DNA of 64,000 nucleotides from DATHTS01 sp965219305 (GCA_965219305.1 OZ244725.1:3472001-3536000); one strand, 5' to 3'; counted from the stretch's first letter, positions 16,769-27,032 are shown. Numbers and translations: made by a program. Notes: generated by a model from the sequence alone, not told the origin.

Positions 16769-17978
16769 AATCGTCATAATGCTCTTTAACAGGCGCGACG
16801 GCGAGAAAATCTTGAGCAATTCGTTCGGTGTAACTGCTTAAAAGTTCGTTCAATCTTTCTTCCTTTTCAGAATAGAAAATCAGACCGATGTGTTTCGGTT
16901 TTGTCACGCGATAGACGATTTCTTCGTCGTCGTAATGCGATGTGTCAGGTGCGTCCGTATTTGCCAGAGCAAGCGCGATTCCGGCGTAATCATTGCGGAG
17001 TTTCGGCGGTTGATACGGATTTTCTTTGGTCGCCGTCTCGAGTTTCGCCCATTCGCGCCAGAGACTGAAACCGCAGGCGTGTTCGAGAACATTGGCGATA
17101 TACGCGCCGCCGACTCTTGCCGCGACTTCTAAAAGATAAAACTTTCCGTCTTCCGCCGACTGCAAAAATTCCGCGTGCGCGATGCCGCGTTCATAATCGA
17201 AACCTTTGAGCAATTTCGTGTTGATTCGCTCCAAATCGCGCCGTTCCTTTGATTTATAAGGAACAATAGAAGAGGTAAAAACGCCGCCGTCGTGCGTAAC
17301 CGCCATCGGCGGCGTTCCGTAACGGCTAACGCCGCAAGCCGCGATTTTGCCGTCGGCGACAACTGAATCAACGTGATAAACATTTCCCTCAATAAATTTC
17401 TCGAGCAAATACTGCGACGGATGATCGCGCCACGTATTTCTTGCATCGAGATTCGTCAAAACATTCCACGCCTGTTCTTCCGTCTGACATTTGCGGATTC
17501 CGAAAGCGGAAACTTCCGTGCGCGGTTTAATGATCCACGGCGCGGGAACGGTTTTTAAGAATTCGTTGATTTCTTCCGGTCGAAAAAGTCCCGTAAATTC
17601 AGGGCAGGGAATTCCGGCTTCTTTTGCTGCGTAACGCATCCGAAGTTTATCCCGGAAACGCAGAGCGTAAGAATTGCTGATACCTTCTATCTGCAAATGT
17701 TCACGCGCTTTCGCGGCGGTTAGAACGTCGAATTCGTCCAAACCGACAATACGGTTAATCGGCTGATTTCCTGCAAGATTTGTAATAACGCGGACATACT
17801 CTTCGGGCGCGGCGTAACCGTCAACTGTTTTAACCTGATTCAAACTCGTCCAAGACCAATGTTGATCGAGCAATTCATTCCGCGTAATGAGCGTAACGTG
17901 CCAGCCTTGTTCGTGACATTCTTCCAAAAACTCGTTTCCCTTAAATTCGCTGGCGATTACGACGATATGTTTTTTCAT
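16767..17978 (-). CDS. ATP-grasp domain protein
   Basis: 403 residues, cytoplasmic. The N-terminal Rossmann-like region starts MKKHIVVIASEFKGNEF. The ATP-grasp region includes WIIKPRTEVSAFGIRKC (about 173-189), YLLEKFIEGNVYHVDSVV (about 209-226) and the metal-binding FYLLEVAARVGGAYIAN. Members ligate a carboxylate to an amine or similar nucleophile via an acyl-phosphate. The substrate cannot be told from the sequence. It is convergent with the lnt operon and divergent from the protease gene. Confidence 0.8.
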   Translation of the reverse strand: MKKHIVVIASEFKGNEFLEECHEQGWHVTLITRNELLDQHWSWTSLNQVKTVDGYAAPEEYVRVITNLAGNQPINRIVGLDEFDVLTAAKAREHLQIEGISNSYALRFRDKLRMRYAAKEAGIPCPEFTGLFRPEEINEFLKTVPAPWIIKPRTEVSAFGIRKCQTEEQAWNVLTNLDARNTWRDHPSQYLLEKFIEGNVYHVDSVVADGKIAACGVSRYGTPPMAVTHDGGVFTSSIVPYKSKERRDLERINTKLLKGFDYERGIAHAEFLQSAEDGKFYLLEVAARVGGAYIANVLEHACGFSLWREWAKLETATKENPYQPPKLRNDYAGIALALANTDAPDTSHYDDEEIVYRVTKPKHIGLIFYSEKEERLNELLSSYTERIAQDFLAVAPVKEHYDD

Positions 17979-17982
17979 AAAA

Positions 17983-18035
17983 TTTAGTGCTAAGTGCTGA
18001 GTTCTAAGTATTAAGTTAATTAACTTACTCAGCTA
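17983..18035. repeat. Short direct-repeat tract (TAAGTGCTGAGTTCTAAGT type)
   Basis: Degenerate repeats of the unit (A/C)TAAGT(G/A), as GTGCTAAGTGCTGAGTTC and TAAGTATTAAGTTAATTAAC, lie just upstream of the ATP-grasp gene. Similar simple tracts are dispersed in many bacterial genomes. Confidence 0.4.
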
Positions 18036-18183
18036 TTTTCAACATCCAATTGAAGAACGAACCAAAATTCATATTTTGTTTTACTACAAAAGAATGGCAC
18101 AATTTAAATGTAAAAACAAACGAATCTTTCCGTTTAGTTTTTGCGTATTGAGTAATAATTTTAGTGGTTTTAGGGAGTAAATA

Positions 18184-18873
18184 ATGGGCGGAATTGATAT
18201 AGCGACTTTAGTTAGTCATCTGATAATGTTTTTGGTCGTCTTGCTTTTGGCAATTTCGGCACACGAAGCGGCGCACGCCTGGATGTCGCACAAATTCGGC
18301 GACGACACGGCGTATATGCTCGGCAGAGTTACGCTCAATCCGGTCAAACACACCGATCCTGTCGGGACGCTTTTGATCCCGATTCTGGCGTTCGTCTTCG
18401 GCGCGATGGGCGGCGCACTCGGTTCGATTCCGCTGATCGGTTGGGGAAAACCGACACCTGTTAATCCGCGCAATTGGACAAATTATAAAAAAGCGAATTT
18501 CTGGGTTTCCATCGCCGGAGTTTTGGCGAATTTTATACTTCTGATCATCGGGATTGTTTTGGCAAAAATTCTTATGACGCAAGGCTTTGCGCCGGACGCA
18601 TTTTTCGGCGGGAGCGAAAATGCTCTGGCGATCTTTGTCGGCGATCTGATGCTGCTTAATTTGTCGCTCGGAATTTTTAATTTGATTCCGATTCCTCCGC
18701 TCGACGGCGGTAAGATTCTGGCAAACTTCGCGCCGGAATCGCTTAAACCTGTGCTTGATATGATCGAACAATTCGGCTTTATGCTTTTACTGCTGTTTGT
18801 TTATTTGGGCGTTTTCCGCGCGATTATTCGTCCGTTTATGATCGGTTTGTTTACGCTTCTCAATTCAATTTAA
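18184..18873 (+). CDS. Site-2 protease family metalloprotease (M50)
   Basis: 229 residues and about five membrane segments. The zinc site HEAAH is in the first helix (H27, E28, H31) and the second metal-ligand motif PPLDGG is near residue 172. This is the compact S2P type without a PDZ domain, so it differs from RseP. It cleaves substrates within the membrane, often in signalling. A good ribosome site (AGGGAG) precedes the ATG, and trpS starts 4 bases after its stop, so they share a transcript. Substrate unknown. Confidence 0.88.
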   Translation: MGGIDIATLVSHLIMFLVVLLLAISAHEAAHAWMSHKFGDDTAYMLGRVTLNPVKHTDPVGTLLIPILAFVFGAMGGALGSIPLIGWGKPTPVNPRNWTNYKKANFWVSIAGVLANFILLIIGIVLAKILMTQGFAPDAFFGGSENALAIFVGDLMLLNLSLGIFNLIPIPPLDGGKILANFAPESLKPVLDMIEQFGFMLLLLFVYLGVFRAIIRPFMIGLFTLLNSI

Positions 18874-18877
18874 TTTT

Positions 18878-19867
18878 ATGAAAAAACGCATTTTCAGCGG
18901 CGCACAGCCGACCGGACAGCTTCATATCGGAAATTATCTCGGCGCATTGAAAAATTGGGTTGATCTGCAAAACGAATACGAAAGTTTTTTCTGCATCGTC
19001 AATCTTCACGCGGTAACGCTGCCGCAAGACCCGAAAGTTTTGAAACAAAAAACTCTCGATCTGGCAAGAATTTATCTCGCGTCGGGCGTTGATCCTGACG
19101 TATCAACCGTTTTCATTCAATCGGACGTTTCCGAACACGCCGAACTCGCGTGGATTTTGAATTGTGTGGCGCGAATGGGCGAATTGGAGCGAATGACGCA
19201 GTTCAAAGACAAAGGAAAAGGCAACAATGAACGCGCGAGCGTCGGACTTTTTACATATCCGGTTTTGATGTCTTCGGACATTTTGCTTTACCAAACCGAT
19301 CTCGTTCCCGTCGGCAAAGACCAGAAACAGCATCTCGAATTGTCGCGTGATTTAGCCGAAAGATTCAACCGCGATTTCGGTGAAACATTCGTCGTTCCCG
19401 AACCATTTATTCCGCCCGTCGGCGCAAGCATCGCATCTCTGCAAGAACCGGAAAAGAAAATGTCGAAATCTGACGAAAACGCCAATGGCGCGATTTTTTT
19501 ATTGGACGATGCCGACACGATTACAAAGAAAATCAAACGCGCCGTAACCGATTCGGGAACAACAATCGAGTTTGACGAAACGCGCCCCGCGATCAATAAT
19601 CTTTTGACAATATATCAACTAATGACCGGAAAAACCGCCAAAGAATCCGAAGCGAATTTCGCCGGCAAACGCTACGGAGATTTCAAAGCGGAATTAGCTG
19701 AAGCCGTCGTCGAATTCCTAAAACCTTTTCAGGAAAAAGCAAACTCTTATACTGATGAAGAACTAAACGAAATTCTGAAAAACGGTGCGGAGAAAGCCAG
19801 AACAGTTGCGCGTGAAACTCTGCAAGATGTTTACCAAAAAATGGGAATCGTCGGCGCGTCAAGTTAA
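18878..19867 (+). CDS. trpS: Tryptophan-tRNA ligase
   Basis: 329 residues, class I aminoacyl-tRNA synthetase that charges tRNA-Trp. The signature HIGN is at 16-19 (PTGQLHIGNYLGAL) and KMSKS near 193-197. The substrate-recognition region SSDILLYQTDLVPVGKDQKQ is intact. Compact bacterial length. It follows the S2P gene by 4 bases. Confidence 0.96.
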   Translation: MKKRIFSGAQPTGQLHIGNYLGALKNWVDLQNEYESFFCIVNLHAVTLPQDPKVLKQKTLDLARIYLASGVDPDVSTVFIQSDVSEHAELAWILNCVARMGELERMTQFKDKGKGNNERASVGLFTYPVLMSSDILLYQTDLVPVGKDQKQHLELSRDLAERFNRDFGETFVVPEPFIPPVGASIASLQEPEKKMSKSDENANGAIFLLDDADTITKKIKRAVTDSGTTIEFDETRPAINNLLTIYQLMTGKTAKESEANFAGKRYGDFKAELAEAVVEFLKPFQEKANSYTDEELNEILKNGAEKARTVARETLQDVYQKMGIVGASS

Positions 19868-19889
19868 ATGTCGGAAAAACTGCTGTTCA

Positions 19890-19985
19890 TAAAGTTCGGA
19901 GTTCAAACTTTAGTTTGCCGCGCCAGCGCAACGCAGCGTGAAAGCCGCGTGAAGGCGGAACTCCGAACTTTAGAAGTTCGTTAAA
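19890..19985. repeat. Palindromic intergenic repeat
   Basis: AAAGTTCGGAGTTC near the left end is mirrored by GAACTCCGAACTTT near the right end, with CGCGCCAGCGCAACGC and CCGCGTGAAGGCGG between them. It follows trpS and may end transcription. Part of the GTTCGGAGTT motif recurs before the OPT transporter (about 36162-36172). Confidence 0.6.
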
Positions 19986-20124
19986 AAATCAACTATCTAT
20001 AAATATCGGTCGGGAAATTACGATAGATTCATACGGTAATCATTATTTTTTATAAAATTCTGCAAACTTTTGCGATTTGATTCGTTATAATTGTGTAAAA
20101 CTCTTTGAGAGAATGGGGAATATT

Positions 20125-20487
20125 ATGAAAAAAATTACAGTTATCATTACAATTATGGTTTTCGCGCTGACGGTTTTCGCCGATCAAGCGGCGTATATTC
20201 ACAAAAATGACAGTTTTCACGCGCTCGCGCTTTTAAAGTATAAAAAAGAAATAAGACATTTCTGCAAACCGTGCGGCGACACGACCTACCGCGCAGAAGA
20301 AATCAGAAATATCGAAGCGGCTCCGGTAAATTACGAAAATTACTGGGAGCTGAGAATTAACGGTGCGGGCGTTGATCTGGCGTATGTTTATTATATTGAC
20401 GCGGACGGGAAATGGCGCAATGTGGCGAACAGAATTAATCTGAAAGTAAGCGATGTGCCGAAATATCTGCCGGACGATATGAATTAA
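20125..20487 (+). CDS. Small secreted protein with CxxC motif (120 aa)
   Basis: The start at ATG 20125 is preferred over the longer frame from 20077 because GGGGAA lies upstream and the signal peptide (ending VFA-D) begins there. The mature part contains HFCKPCGD, a two-cysteine motif, and a C-terminal region YVYYIDADGKWRNVA. I do not recognise a family. It converges with the P-loop kinase gene and the stop codons overlap by 4 bases. Confidence 0.6.
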   Translation: MKKITVIITIMVFALTVFADQAAYIHKNDSFHALALLKYKKEIRHFCKPCGDTTYRAEEIRNIEAAPVNYENYWELRINGAGVDLAYVYYIDADGKWRNVANRINLKVSDVPKYLPDDMN

Positions 20488-20996
20488 TTTTTGCTTGCTT
20501 GTTTAAAAAAGATTTCAAAATCGCCTCTGGATTTTAGACGAATAATTTTCTTTGAATGTGCAAATTTTTCCAAACGCTGTTTTAGGGTGGGAATTTTGTC
20601 TTTCTGAAATCGCCAGACGTATTTTATAAATTCCCAATCGAATCTTTCCTCACATCCGTCAGCCATATCGGGACGACCGTTTTTTTTATATAAGGCGATT
20701 CTCTTTAAGACGCGCCAGAGACAAATTCTGCGCGGAATATCGAGAAAAATCACCGTGTCGCAAGCCGCAATTCGCATTTCCATCGTGTCGCCGAAATTCC
20801 CGTCAATTATCCACGAAACGCCTTTTACGAGTTCGCCGACTTTTTCTCTCCATTCGTCTCTTGAAGTCTCCGTCCAGTTCGGTCTCCAGTAGCATTTGTC
20901 GAGATGTATCAGTTCCAGTCCCGTAATGCTGTGAAGCCGCCGCGAAAAAGTGGATTTTCCAGCTCCGCACGAACCGATGACGACAATTTTTTTCAT
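20484..20996 (-). CDS. P-loop adenylate-kinase-like protein (topology-modulation/FlaR-like)
   Basis: 170 residues. Walker A GSCGAGKST (8-16), then LIHLDKCYWRPNW and WIIDGNFGDTMEMR, the pattern of proteins annotated as DNA topology modulation protein or AAA-family small kinases. It probably phosphorylates a small substrate, but none is proved in this group. Cytoplasmic, single gene. Confidence 0.75.
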   Translation of the reverse strand: MKKIVVIGSCGAGKSTFSRRLHSITGLELIHLDKCYWRPNWTETSRDEWREKVGELVKGVSWIIDGNFGDTMEMRIAACDTVIFLDIPRRICLWRVLKRIALYKKNGRPDMADGCEERFDWEFIKYVWRFQKDKIPTLKQRLEKFAHSKKIIRLKSRGDFEIFFKQASKN

Positions 20997-21008
20997 AGCG
21001 GTAAAAAA

Positions 21009-21119
21009 TTACGAAAAGAATCCCATGATTGTTCGCGTAATTTCGTGATTATTTTTCAGCGCGGTATTAATCAAATGACGACCTAAAAATTTCGTTCCGC
21101 CGATGATTAAAATTTTCAT
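21009..21119 (-). pseudogene. N-terminal remnant of an NAD-dependent epimerase
   Basis: The ATG at 21119 begins MKILIIGGTKFLGRHLINTA, a classic SDR dinucleotide-binding start (GGTxFLG), and runs only 36 codons to a stop at 21009. The remaining roughly 270 residues of such an enzyme are absent, and the P-loop gene starts a few bases beyond. A truncated relic, probably left by a deletion. Confidence 0.7.
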
Positions 21120-21128
21120 AAATAATTT

Positions 21129-22499
21129 TTAAGATATTCTATATTCTTTGATTTTATCGTAAAGCAGACGACGATTTATTTCCAATTTCAGAGCCGCTTC
21201 TGTCCGGTTTCCATCGCTGTCGCGCAAGGCTTTTTCGACCAACAACTTTTCCAAAGTTCCGACGGCTTCTTTGAACGGCAGATCAAGTAAATCGCCGAAA
21301 TTTTTGATCGAAGTTGAATGATTTGCCTGATTTTCGAAAAGACTTTTCGCTGAAATCGCCTTTGCCTGACCGCTTGTTACGGCGGCGCGTTCGATTATGT
21401 TTTCGAGTTCGCGGACGTTTCCCGAAAATTCCTGGTTGATTAATGAATTCATCGCCGCATCGGTCAAAAATTTGTTCGGCAGATCGTGTTTTTTAACGGC
21501 GCGGTCGAGAAAAAATTCCGCTAATTGCGGCACGTCCGCCAATCTTTCGCGCAACGGCGGCAAATGAATCGAAACGACATTGAGACGATAAAACAAATCT
21601 TCGCGGAAATGCTTTTCGGCAATTTCCTTTTCCAAATCGCGGTTCGTCGCGGCGATGATTCGCGCATCGAATGCGATTAAACTTGTTCCGCCGACGCGCT
21701 CGAATTTTCTTTCCTGCAATGCGCGTAAGAGTTTGACTTGCGCCGACAAAGGCATTTCGCCGATCTCGTCGAGAAACAAAGTTCCGCCGTTTGCCGATTC
21801 AAATTTACCTTTTTTTTGTGCGTTCGCACCCGTAAACGCGCCTTTTTCATAGCCGAAAAGTTCGCTCTCGACGAGGTTTTCGGGAATTGCGCCGCAGTTA
21901 ACGGCGATGAACATCGCGTTTTTTCGCCGCGAAAATTCGTGAATCGAACGCGCGACGAGTTCTTTTCCCGTTCCCGATTCGCCCGTGATCAAAACGGTCG
22001 CGTCAGTTGCCGAAACTCGTCCGATCTGTTTGAAAACGTCGCGCATCGCACGGCTCGAACCGATAATTGAAATATTTTCGTCCGCATTTCCCGCAGTTTT
22101 TTTCGTTCGTTTTTCAGTTTGCGAATTTTGCTTGAATTGCGAAACGGCGCGTTTTAAAACATCTAAAATTTCTTCGATGTCGAGCGGTTTTGTCAAATAA
22201 TCGAACGCTCCCAAACGCATCGCTTCGATAGTTTTTTCGCTGTCCGAAAACGCGCTGACGACAATGATCGGCGTTTGCAAAAGATTTTCTTCGCCGAGTT
22301 TTTTCAGCAATTGCAAACCGTCCATTCGCGGCATTTTGATGTCAAGAAAAACGCAGGAGAAATTTTCCGCGCGGATTTTCAAAAGTGCTTCCGCGCCGTC
22401 TTCGGCAGACGAAACCGCGAACTTTTCACTCTCGAAAAGCTCGACCAAAGTTTCGCGCAGGTTTTTTTCGTCATCAACGACAAGTATTTTTTCTGACAT
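21129..22499 (-). CDS. NtrC-family sigma-54-dependent response regulator
   Basis: 456 residues. Receiver domain 1-125 with acidic pocket D9/D10, phospho-acceptor D53 (FLDIKMP) and K104. AAA+ domain about 143-375 with Walker A GESGTGKE (173-180), sigma-54-contacting GAFTGA (220-225) and Walker B LFLDEIGE (241-248). A Fis-type helix-turn-helix lies at the C-terminus (DGNRTEAALKLEINRRLLYD). It is the last gene of the kinase-DUF486-regulator operon. It is a candidate activator of the sigma-54 promoters at 10813 and 14423, by inference only. Confidence 0.95.
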   Translation of the reverse strand: MSEKILVVDDEKNLRETLVELFESEKFAVSSAEDGAEALLKIRAENFSCVFLDIKMPRMDGLQLLKKLGEENLLQTPIIVVSAFSDSEKTIEAMRLGAFDYLTKPLDIEEILDVLKRAVSQFKQNSQTEKRTKKTAGNADENISIIGSSRAMRDVFKQIGRVSATDATVLITGESGTGKELVARSIHEFSRRKNAMFIAVNCGAIPENLVESELFGYEKGAFTGANAQKKGKFESANGGTLFLDEIGEMPLSAQVKLLRALQERKFERVGGTSLIAFDARIIAATNRDLEKEIAEKHFREDLFYRLNVVSIHLPPLRERLADVPQLAEFFLDRAVKKHDLPNKFLTDAAMNSLINQEFSGNVRELENIIERAAVTSGQAKAISAKSLFENQANHSTSIKNFGDLLDLPFKEAVGTLEKLLVEKALRDSDGNRTEAALKLEINRRLLYDKIKEYRIS

Positions 22500-22509
22500 T
22501 TTTTTATTT

Positions 22510-22606
22510 TTTTGCCCGTGAATGAACGCGAATCTGCGTCAATAAAATCAAGGCAATAAAGCAAATTTAATTCGTGTTCATTCGCGTAAATTCGCGGGCA
22601 AATATT
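22510..22606. repeat. Palindromic intergenic repeat between DUF486 gene and response regulator
   Basis: TTTGCCCGTGAATGAACGCG at the left is mirrored by ATTCGCGTAAATTCGCGGGC (then AAA) at the right. The whole can fold as a long hairpin inside the operon transcript and might tune expression of the regulator relative to the upstream genes. Confidence 0.6.
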
Positions 22607-22607
22607 C

Positions 22608-22952
22608 TTACTCTTTTCCCCAAAATGCAAACACGACTGCGCCGACGATGAACAGATACGACACGACATTATTCCATTTCGGCGTTTCGCTGAACATAAA
22701 AAACGCGATTACCGAAAAGACGACGAGCGTGATACATTCCTGCAAAATTTTGAGCTGCGTTACCGATAAAACGTCCGAACCGATGCGGTTTGCCGGAACT
22801 TGAAAGACATATTCAAAAAATGCCAATCCCCAACTCGTCAAAATTACCAGCCAGAGCGCGCTCGATTTGTGTTTCAAATGTCCATACCACGCGAGCGTCA
22901 TAAAAATATTGGACACAATCAAAAGTCCAACTGTGTAAAAAATAGAATTCAT
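22608..22952 (-). CDS. DMT-type membrane protein, DUF486 family
   Basis: 114 residues with four hydrophobic segments and conserved WYGHLKHK (about 23-30), SWGLAFFEYVFQVPANRIG (about 40-58) and SVTQLKILQE. The full family length is present. DUF486 proteins are short drug/metabolite-transporter-like proteins with no proven substrate. The ATG overlaps the stop of the histidine kinase gene (ATGA), so it is translationally coupled to the two-component system. Confidence 0.88.
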   Translation of the reverse strand: MNSIFYTVGLLIVSNIFMTLAWYGHLKHKSSALWLVILTSWGLAFFEYVFQVPANRIGSDVLSVTQLKILQECITLVVFSVIAFFMFSETPKWNNVVSYLFIVGAVVFAFWGKE

Positions 22953-24424
22953 AAATTTCTTTCTAACTCCAAGACAAATTTCGCGCCGTATTCCGAATTT
23001 GCCAGAAATAATTTGCCATTATGTGCTTCGGCGATTTCGCGCGAAATCGCTAAACCCAAACCCGTTCCTTTGTCTTTAGTCGTAAAAAACGGCTCGAAAA
23101 TTTTCTCTTTTTCATTTTCTGAAACGCCCGCGCCGGAATCTTTGAATTCGTAAATAATTTTGTCATTTTCGTTAAAAGCGCGAATACTTAAAACGCCGCC
23201 GTTTTGCATTGCTTCGAGCGCGTTTAGCAAAAGATTGTCAAAAATCTGCGTCAATTTTTCCGCGTCGGCATTGATCTTGATTATATTTTCGTTAAATTCT
23301 GTTTCGATGTTCACATTCTGCACTTCGGCTTTTTCGCTGATGAATGCGAGACGTTCGCGCAAAATTTCAGTTGGCGAGATTGTTTTGAAATTTAATTTTT
23401 TCTGCTTTCCCGCGTCGAGCATTTTTGAAATTAAATTATCTAGCCGTGCGATCTCTTCATTTAAAACGGCAAAAGTTTTTTCGAGTTTCGATTTGTCGAA
23501 ATCCTGTCGCGCCGCCATCTGAATTTTCAGTTTCATCGCCGCCAGAGGATTGCGGATTTCGTGCGCCACGCCCGACGCAACTCTGCCGAGCGCGGCGAGT
23601 TTCTCGCTCGTTGCCAAATCCTTTTCAAGTTCATTTTGTTTCGCCAGATTCGTCTCCAGATTTTCCGCCAGACGATTGATCTCGCGGCTGATTTGCGCGA
23701 GTTCGGAAATGCCCGGTTCGTTAATTCGTTCGGACAAATCTTTCGGAATCACCAGCAAACCGCTTTCGATCTTTCGCATTCCGCCGCGCCAATCGCGCAA
23801 CGTTAAAATTGAAAAAAGCAGTAAACCGATCGCCGAAACGAGCAGAAAACCTTGCGTCAGAAAATTAAAACGATCCGCAAAAATTCCCGATTTTCCGACG
23901 CTTCGCACGGCAAACGCGCCTTTGACTGCGCCGTTTTCATCTTCGATCTGTGCCGTTTCAACGAATAATGTCGAATTTGCAAATTCATAACGCCGCACGC
24001 CGTTTTCGTTCAAGGTTTTACAGACATTCTTCACATACGGCGATTCGTCCGCGCTGAAATTTTGGTTAAAAATCTCGCCGCTGATTACGCCGTCCGAAGC
24101 GCAAAATCCGGCGGAAACTTCCTGTTCGCCGTGCAGACCAATCGCCGTTGCGCGTTTTTTTTCGTCCGCATAATTTTCAAATGCTTCGCGGACGTGCGGC
24201 GGCATTTTATGGTTTCTGCCTAAATATTCCGCGTCAGATGTGCCGCGTGAGAGTTCTCGCAAAACCGCGCCGATGCTCGTCTGCGCCTGCCGTTCGGCGT
24301 AAGACGCGCTCATTTGCGCTGTCCGGTACGCCGACAAAACCGCGATCAAAAGTGCGAGAAACGCAAACGCCGTCATCAGCAAAAGGCGCGAACGCAGACT
24401 GATTTTTGAAATTGAGAAATTCAT
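22949..24424 (-). CDS. Sensor histidine kinase
   Basis: 491 residues from ATG 24424. An upstream in-frame start at 24481 would read through the intergenic repeat and is less likely. TM1 is at 13-31. A periplasmic sensor region with two Cys (SAGFCASDGVIS, VKNVCKTLNENG) follows, then TM2 (about 190-208), a HAMP-like linker, a dimerisation H-box GVAHEIRNPLAAMK (His288), N-box LLLNALEAM, and G-boxes SGAGVSENEKEKIFEPFF and GTGLGLAI. It autophosphorylates and passes phosphate to the NtrC-type regulator encoded downstream. Signal unknown. Confidence 0.93.
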   Translation of the reverse strand: MNFSISKISLRSRLLLMTAFAFLALLIAVLSAYRTAQMSASYAERQAQTSIGAVLRELSRGTSDAEYLGRNHKMPPHVREAFENYADEKKRATAIGLHGEQEVSAGFCASDGVISGEIFNQNFSADESPYVKNVCKTLNENGVRRYEFANSTLFVETAQIEDENGAVKGAFAVRSVGKSGIFADRFNFLTQGFLLVSAIGLLLFSILTLRDWRGGMRKIESGLLVIPKDLSERINEPGISELAQISREINRLAENLETNLAKQNELEKDLATSEKLAALGRVASGVAHEIRNPLAAMKLKIQMAARQDFDKSKLEKTFAVLNEEIARLDNLISKMLDAGKQKKLNFKTISPTEILRERLAFISEKAEVQNVNIETEFNENIIKINADAEKLTQIFDNLLLNALEAMQNGGVLSIRAFNENDKIIYEFKDSGAGVSENEKEKIFEPFFTTKDKGTGLGLAISREIAEAHNGKLFLANSEYGAKFVLELERNL

Positions 24425-24435
24425 TTTTAGGGAAG

Positions 24436-24535
24436 TATTTAGCCGCGGAATTCGCGGATTTCGCAGATAAAAAAACTCCAAAAAAATATCTTCTTTAATC
24501 CGCGTTTATCTGCGTTCATCTGCGGCTAAAAAATA
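24436..24535. repeat. Palindromic repeat of the 'ATCTGCGTTCATCTGCGGCTAA' type
   Basis: TTAGCCGCGGAATTCGCGGA and TTTCGCAGAT at the left mirror ATCTGCGTTCATCTGCGGCT plus AA at the right. It lies just before the kinase gene and is a long imperfect hairpin. This family of strings recurs in unrelated bacteria. Confidence 0.6.
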
Positions 24536-24611
24536 TCTTCCAAAATAATAACGCGAATCGGTTTTGTTTGTCGCAATTCCGATCCGCGTTAAAATAATTA
24601 TTTCGCAAAAA

Positions 24612-25376
24612 TTAGCGATTGAATGTGAAAGTCTGATTGCCGATGGTCAAAACCTTAGCTCTGATAAAACTTCCGAAATCGCTTTTGGCAACTTCGCCTT
24701 CCGCGCTGACGTTAGTATTTGCGTCAAAACTCAAACCCGCATTTTCGACTTCTTTGCCGAGATTTAACTGCTCGCCGTTTGACAGAATCAAACCGCGCGG
24801 ATTGCCGTCTTTGTTGACGAGAACGTATTTTACAGTTCCGCTAACCATCCTCGTTTCAACTTGCGGACGCGGATTTTCCGTCTCCATTTCCGCGTCGGGC
24901 GGCAAAGGTTTTTCGCCGTTCATTTCATCGTTCGGTTGCGGGCGTTCTTCGTCTTTCGGCGGTTTCGGACCGCGTTTTCCATCTTTCGGACCTTTTCTGC
25001 CTTTGCCGTCTTTCGGACCTTTTTTTTCTTTCGTGATCGTGATCGTTTGGTCGCCGATCTGTAAAGTCTGCGCGTGCAATTCGCGTCCGTAATCCGAACT
25101 CGTTCCGGCGTGTCCGGTCGCCGTCAAAGGTGCGCCGACTTGCACATTTGACGTAACGACTTCGCCTGTTTTCGCGCCGAATTTGACCTGATCGCCTGTG
25201 TCCAAAATCGCGCCGTCAACTTTTCCTTCGGGATTCAAAATAAACGAGACGACATTTCCCGAAACGGTCGTCGTGCTGTTAAAAAATAATTTCGCCGCGC
25301 CGAGCGCGAGAAATGTTCCGATTGCTAATGTAATTACCGCGATTGCGATGTTTTTTGCGTTAAAAATTTTATTCAT
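24612..25376 (-). CDS. DUF5666-like protein with duplicated beta domain
   Basis: 254 residues from ATG 25376, chosen because GGGAG precedes it. A signal-anchor (about 8-28) is followed by two similar beta domains. The first starts VSGNVVSFILNPEGKVDGAI and the second VSGTVKYVLVNKDGNPRGLI, each ending in a Q-x-L-x-IG(D/N)QT pattern. They are linked by a highly charged Lys/Gly/Pro linker with GPKDGKGRKGPKDGK. Periplasmic. No catalytic motif. It looks like an internal duplication with a disordered linker. Confidence 0.75.
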   Translation of the reverse strand: MNKIFNAKNIAIAVITLAIGTFLALGAAKLFFNSTTTVSGNVVSFILNPEGKVDGAILDTGDQVKFGAKTGEVVTSNVQVGAPLTATGHAGTSSDYGRELHAQTLQIGDQTITITKEKKGPKDGKGRKGPKDGKRGPKPPKDEERPQPNDEMNGEKPLPPDAEMETENPRPQVETRMVSGTVKYVLVNKDGNPRGLILSNGEQLNLGKEVENAGLSFDANTNVSAEGEVAKSDFGSFIRAKVLTIGNQTFTFNR

Positions 25377-25565
25377 AATTGCTTTTTCTCCCAGTAAAAT
25401 TTGCTTGCTTTCAAGCATTCGTTGTCTATAGTTACAAGATTTGTGCCAATCACAAGAAATTGAATAAAACTATTATTTATAATACTTTAAATCTTTTTAA
25501 TCTTTTAATTTACCGGACTTTTCGGGCGGAAAAATCACAGCGTGATGTAAAGATTTCTCACAAAA

Positions 25566-25596
25566 ATAAAAGGCGGACATTTGCCCGCCTTTTATC
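25566..25596. terminator. Bidirectional terminator after enolase
   Basis: ATAAAAGGCGG (25566-25576) pairs perfectly with CCGCCTTTTAT (25585-25595) around an 8-base loop. It is oriented to stop the leftward eno transcript. Confidence 0.85.
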
Positions 25597-25616
25597 AAGT
25601 AAAATTTGTTCTGAGT

Positions 25617-26906
<1,290 letters not shown>

Positions 26907-27032
26907 TTTTTTATTTAAAATTGCTCCTGAAAAATTACGTTCGACATCATTTTGGAAATAATCAGATCAATTAAATTATGCAAATTTTAATTGTATTTTA
27001 TCAAATAAAACTCCCTCAATGTTGTAATTATC

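Noticed and set aside
18110..18135. TGGCACAATTTAAATGT as a sigma-54 site before the site-2 protease
   Set aside because: The base pair 12 positions after GG is not GC and the distance is wrong for TTGCA.
18208..18771. 187-codon minus-strand frame opposite the site-2 protease
   Set aside because: Arg/Gln-rich shadow of a membrane-protein gene, with no ribosome site.
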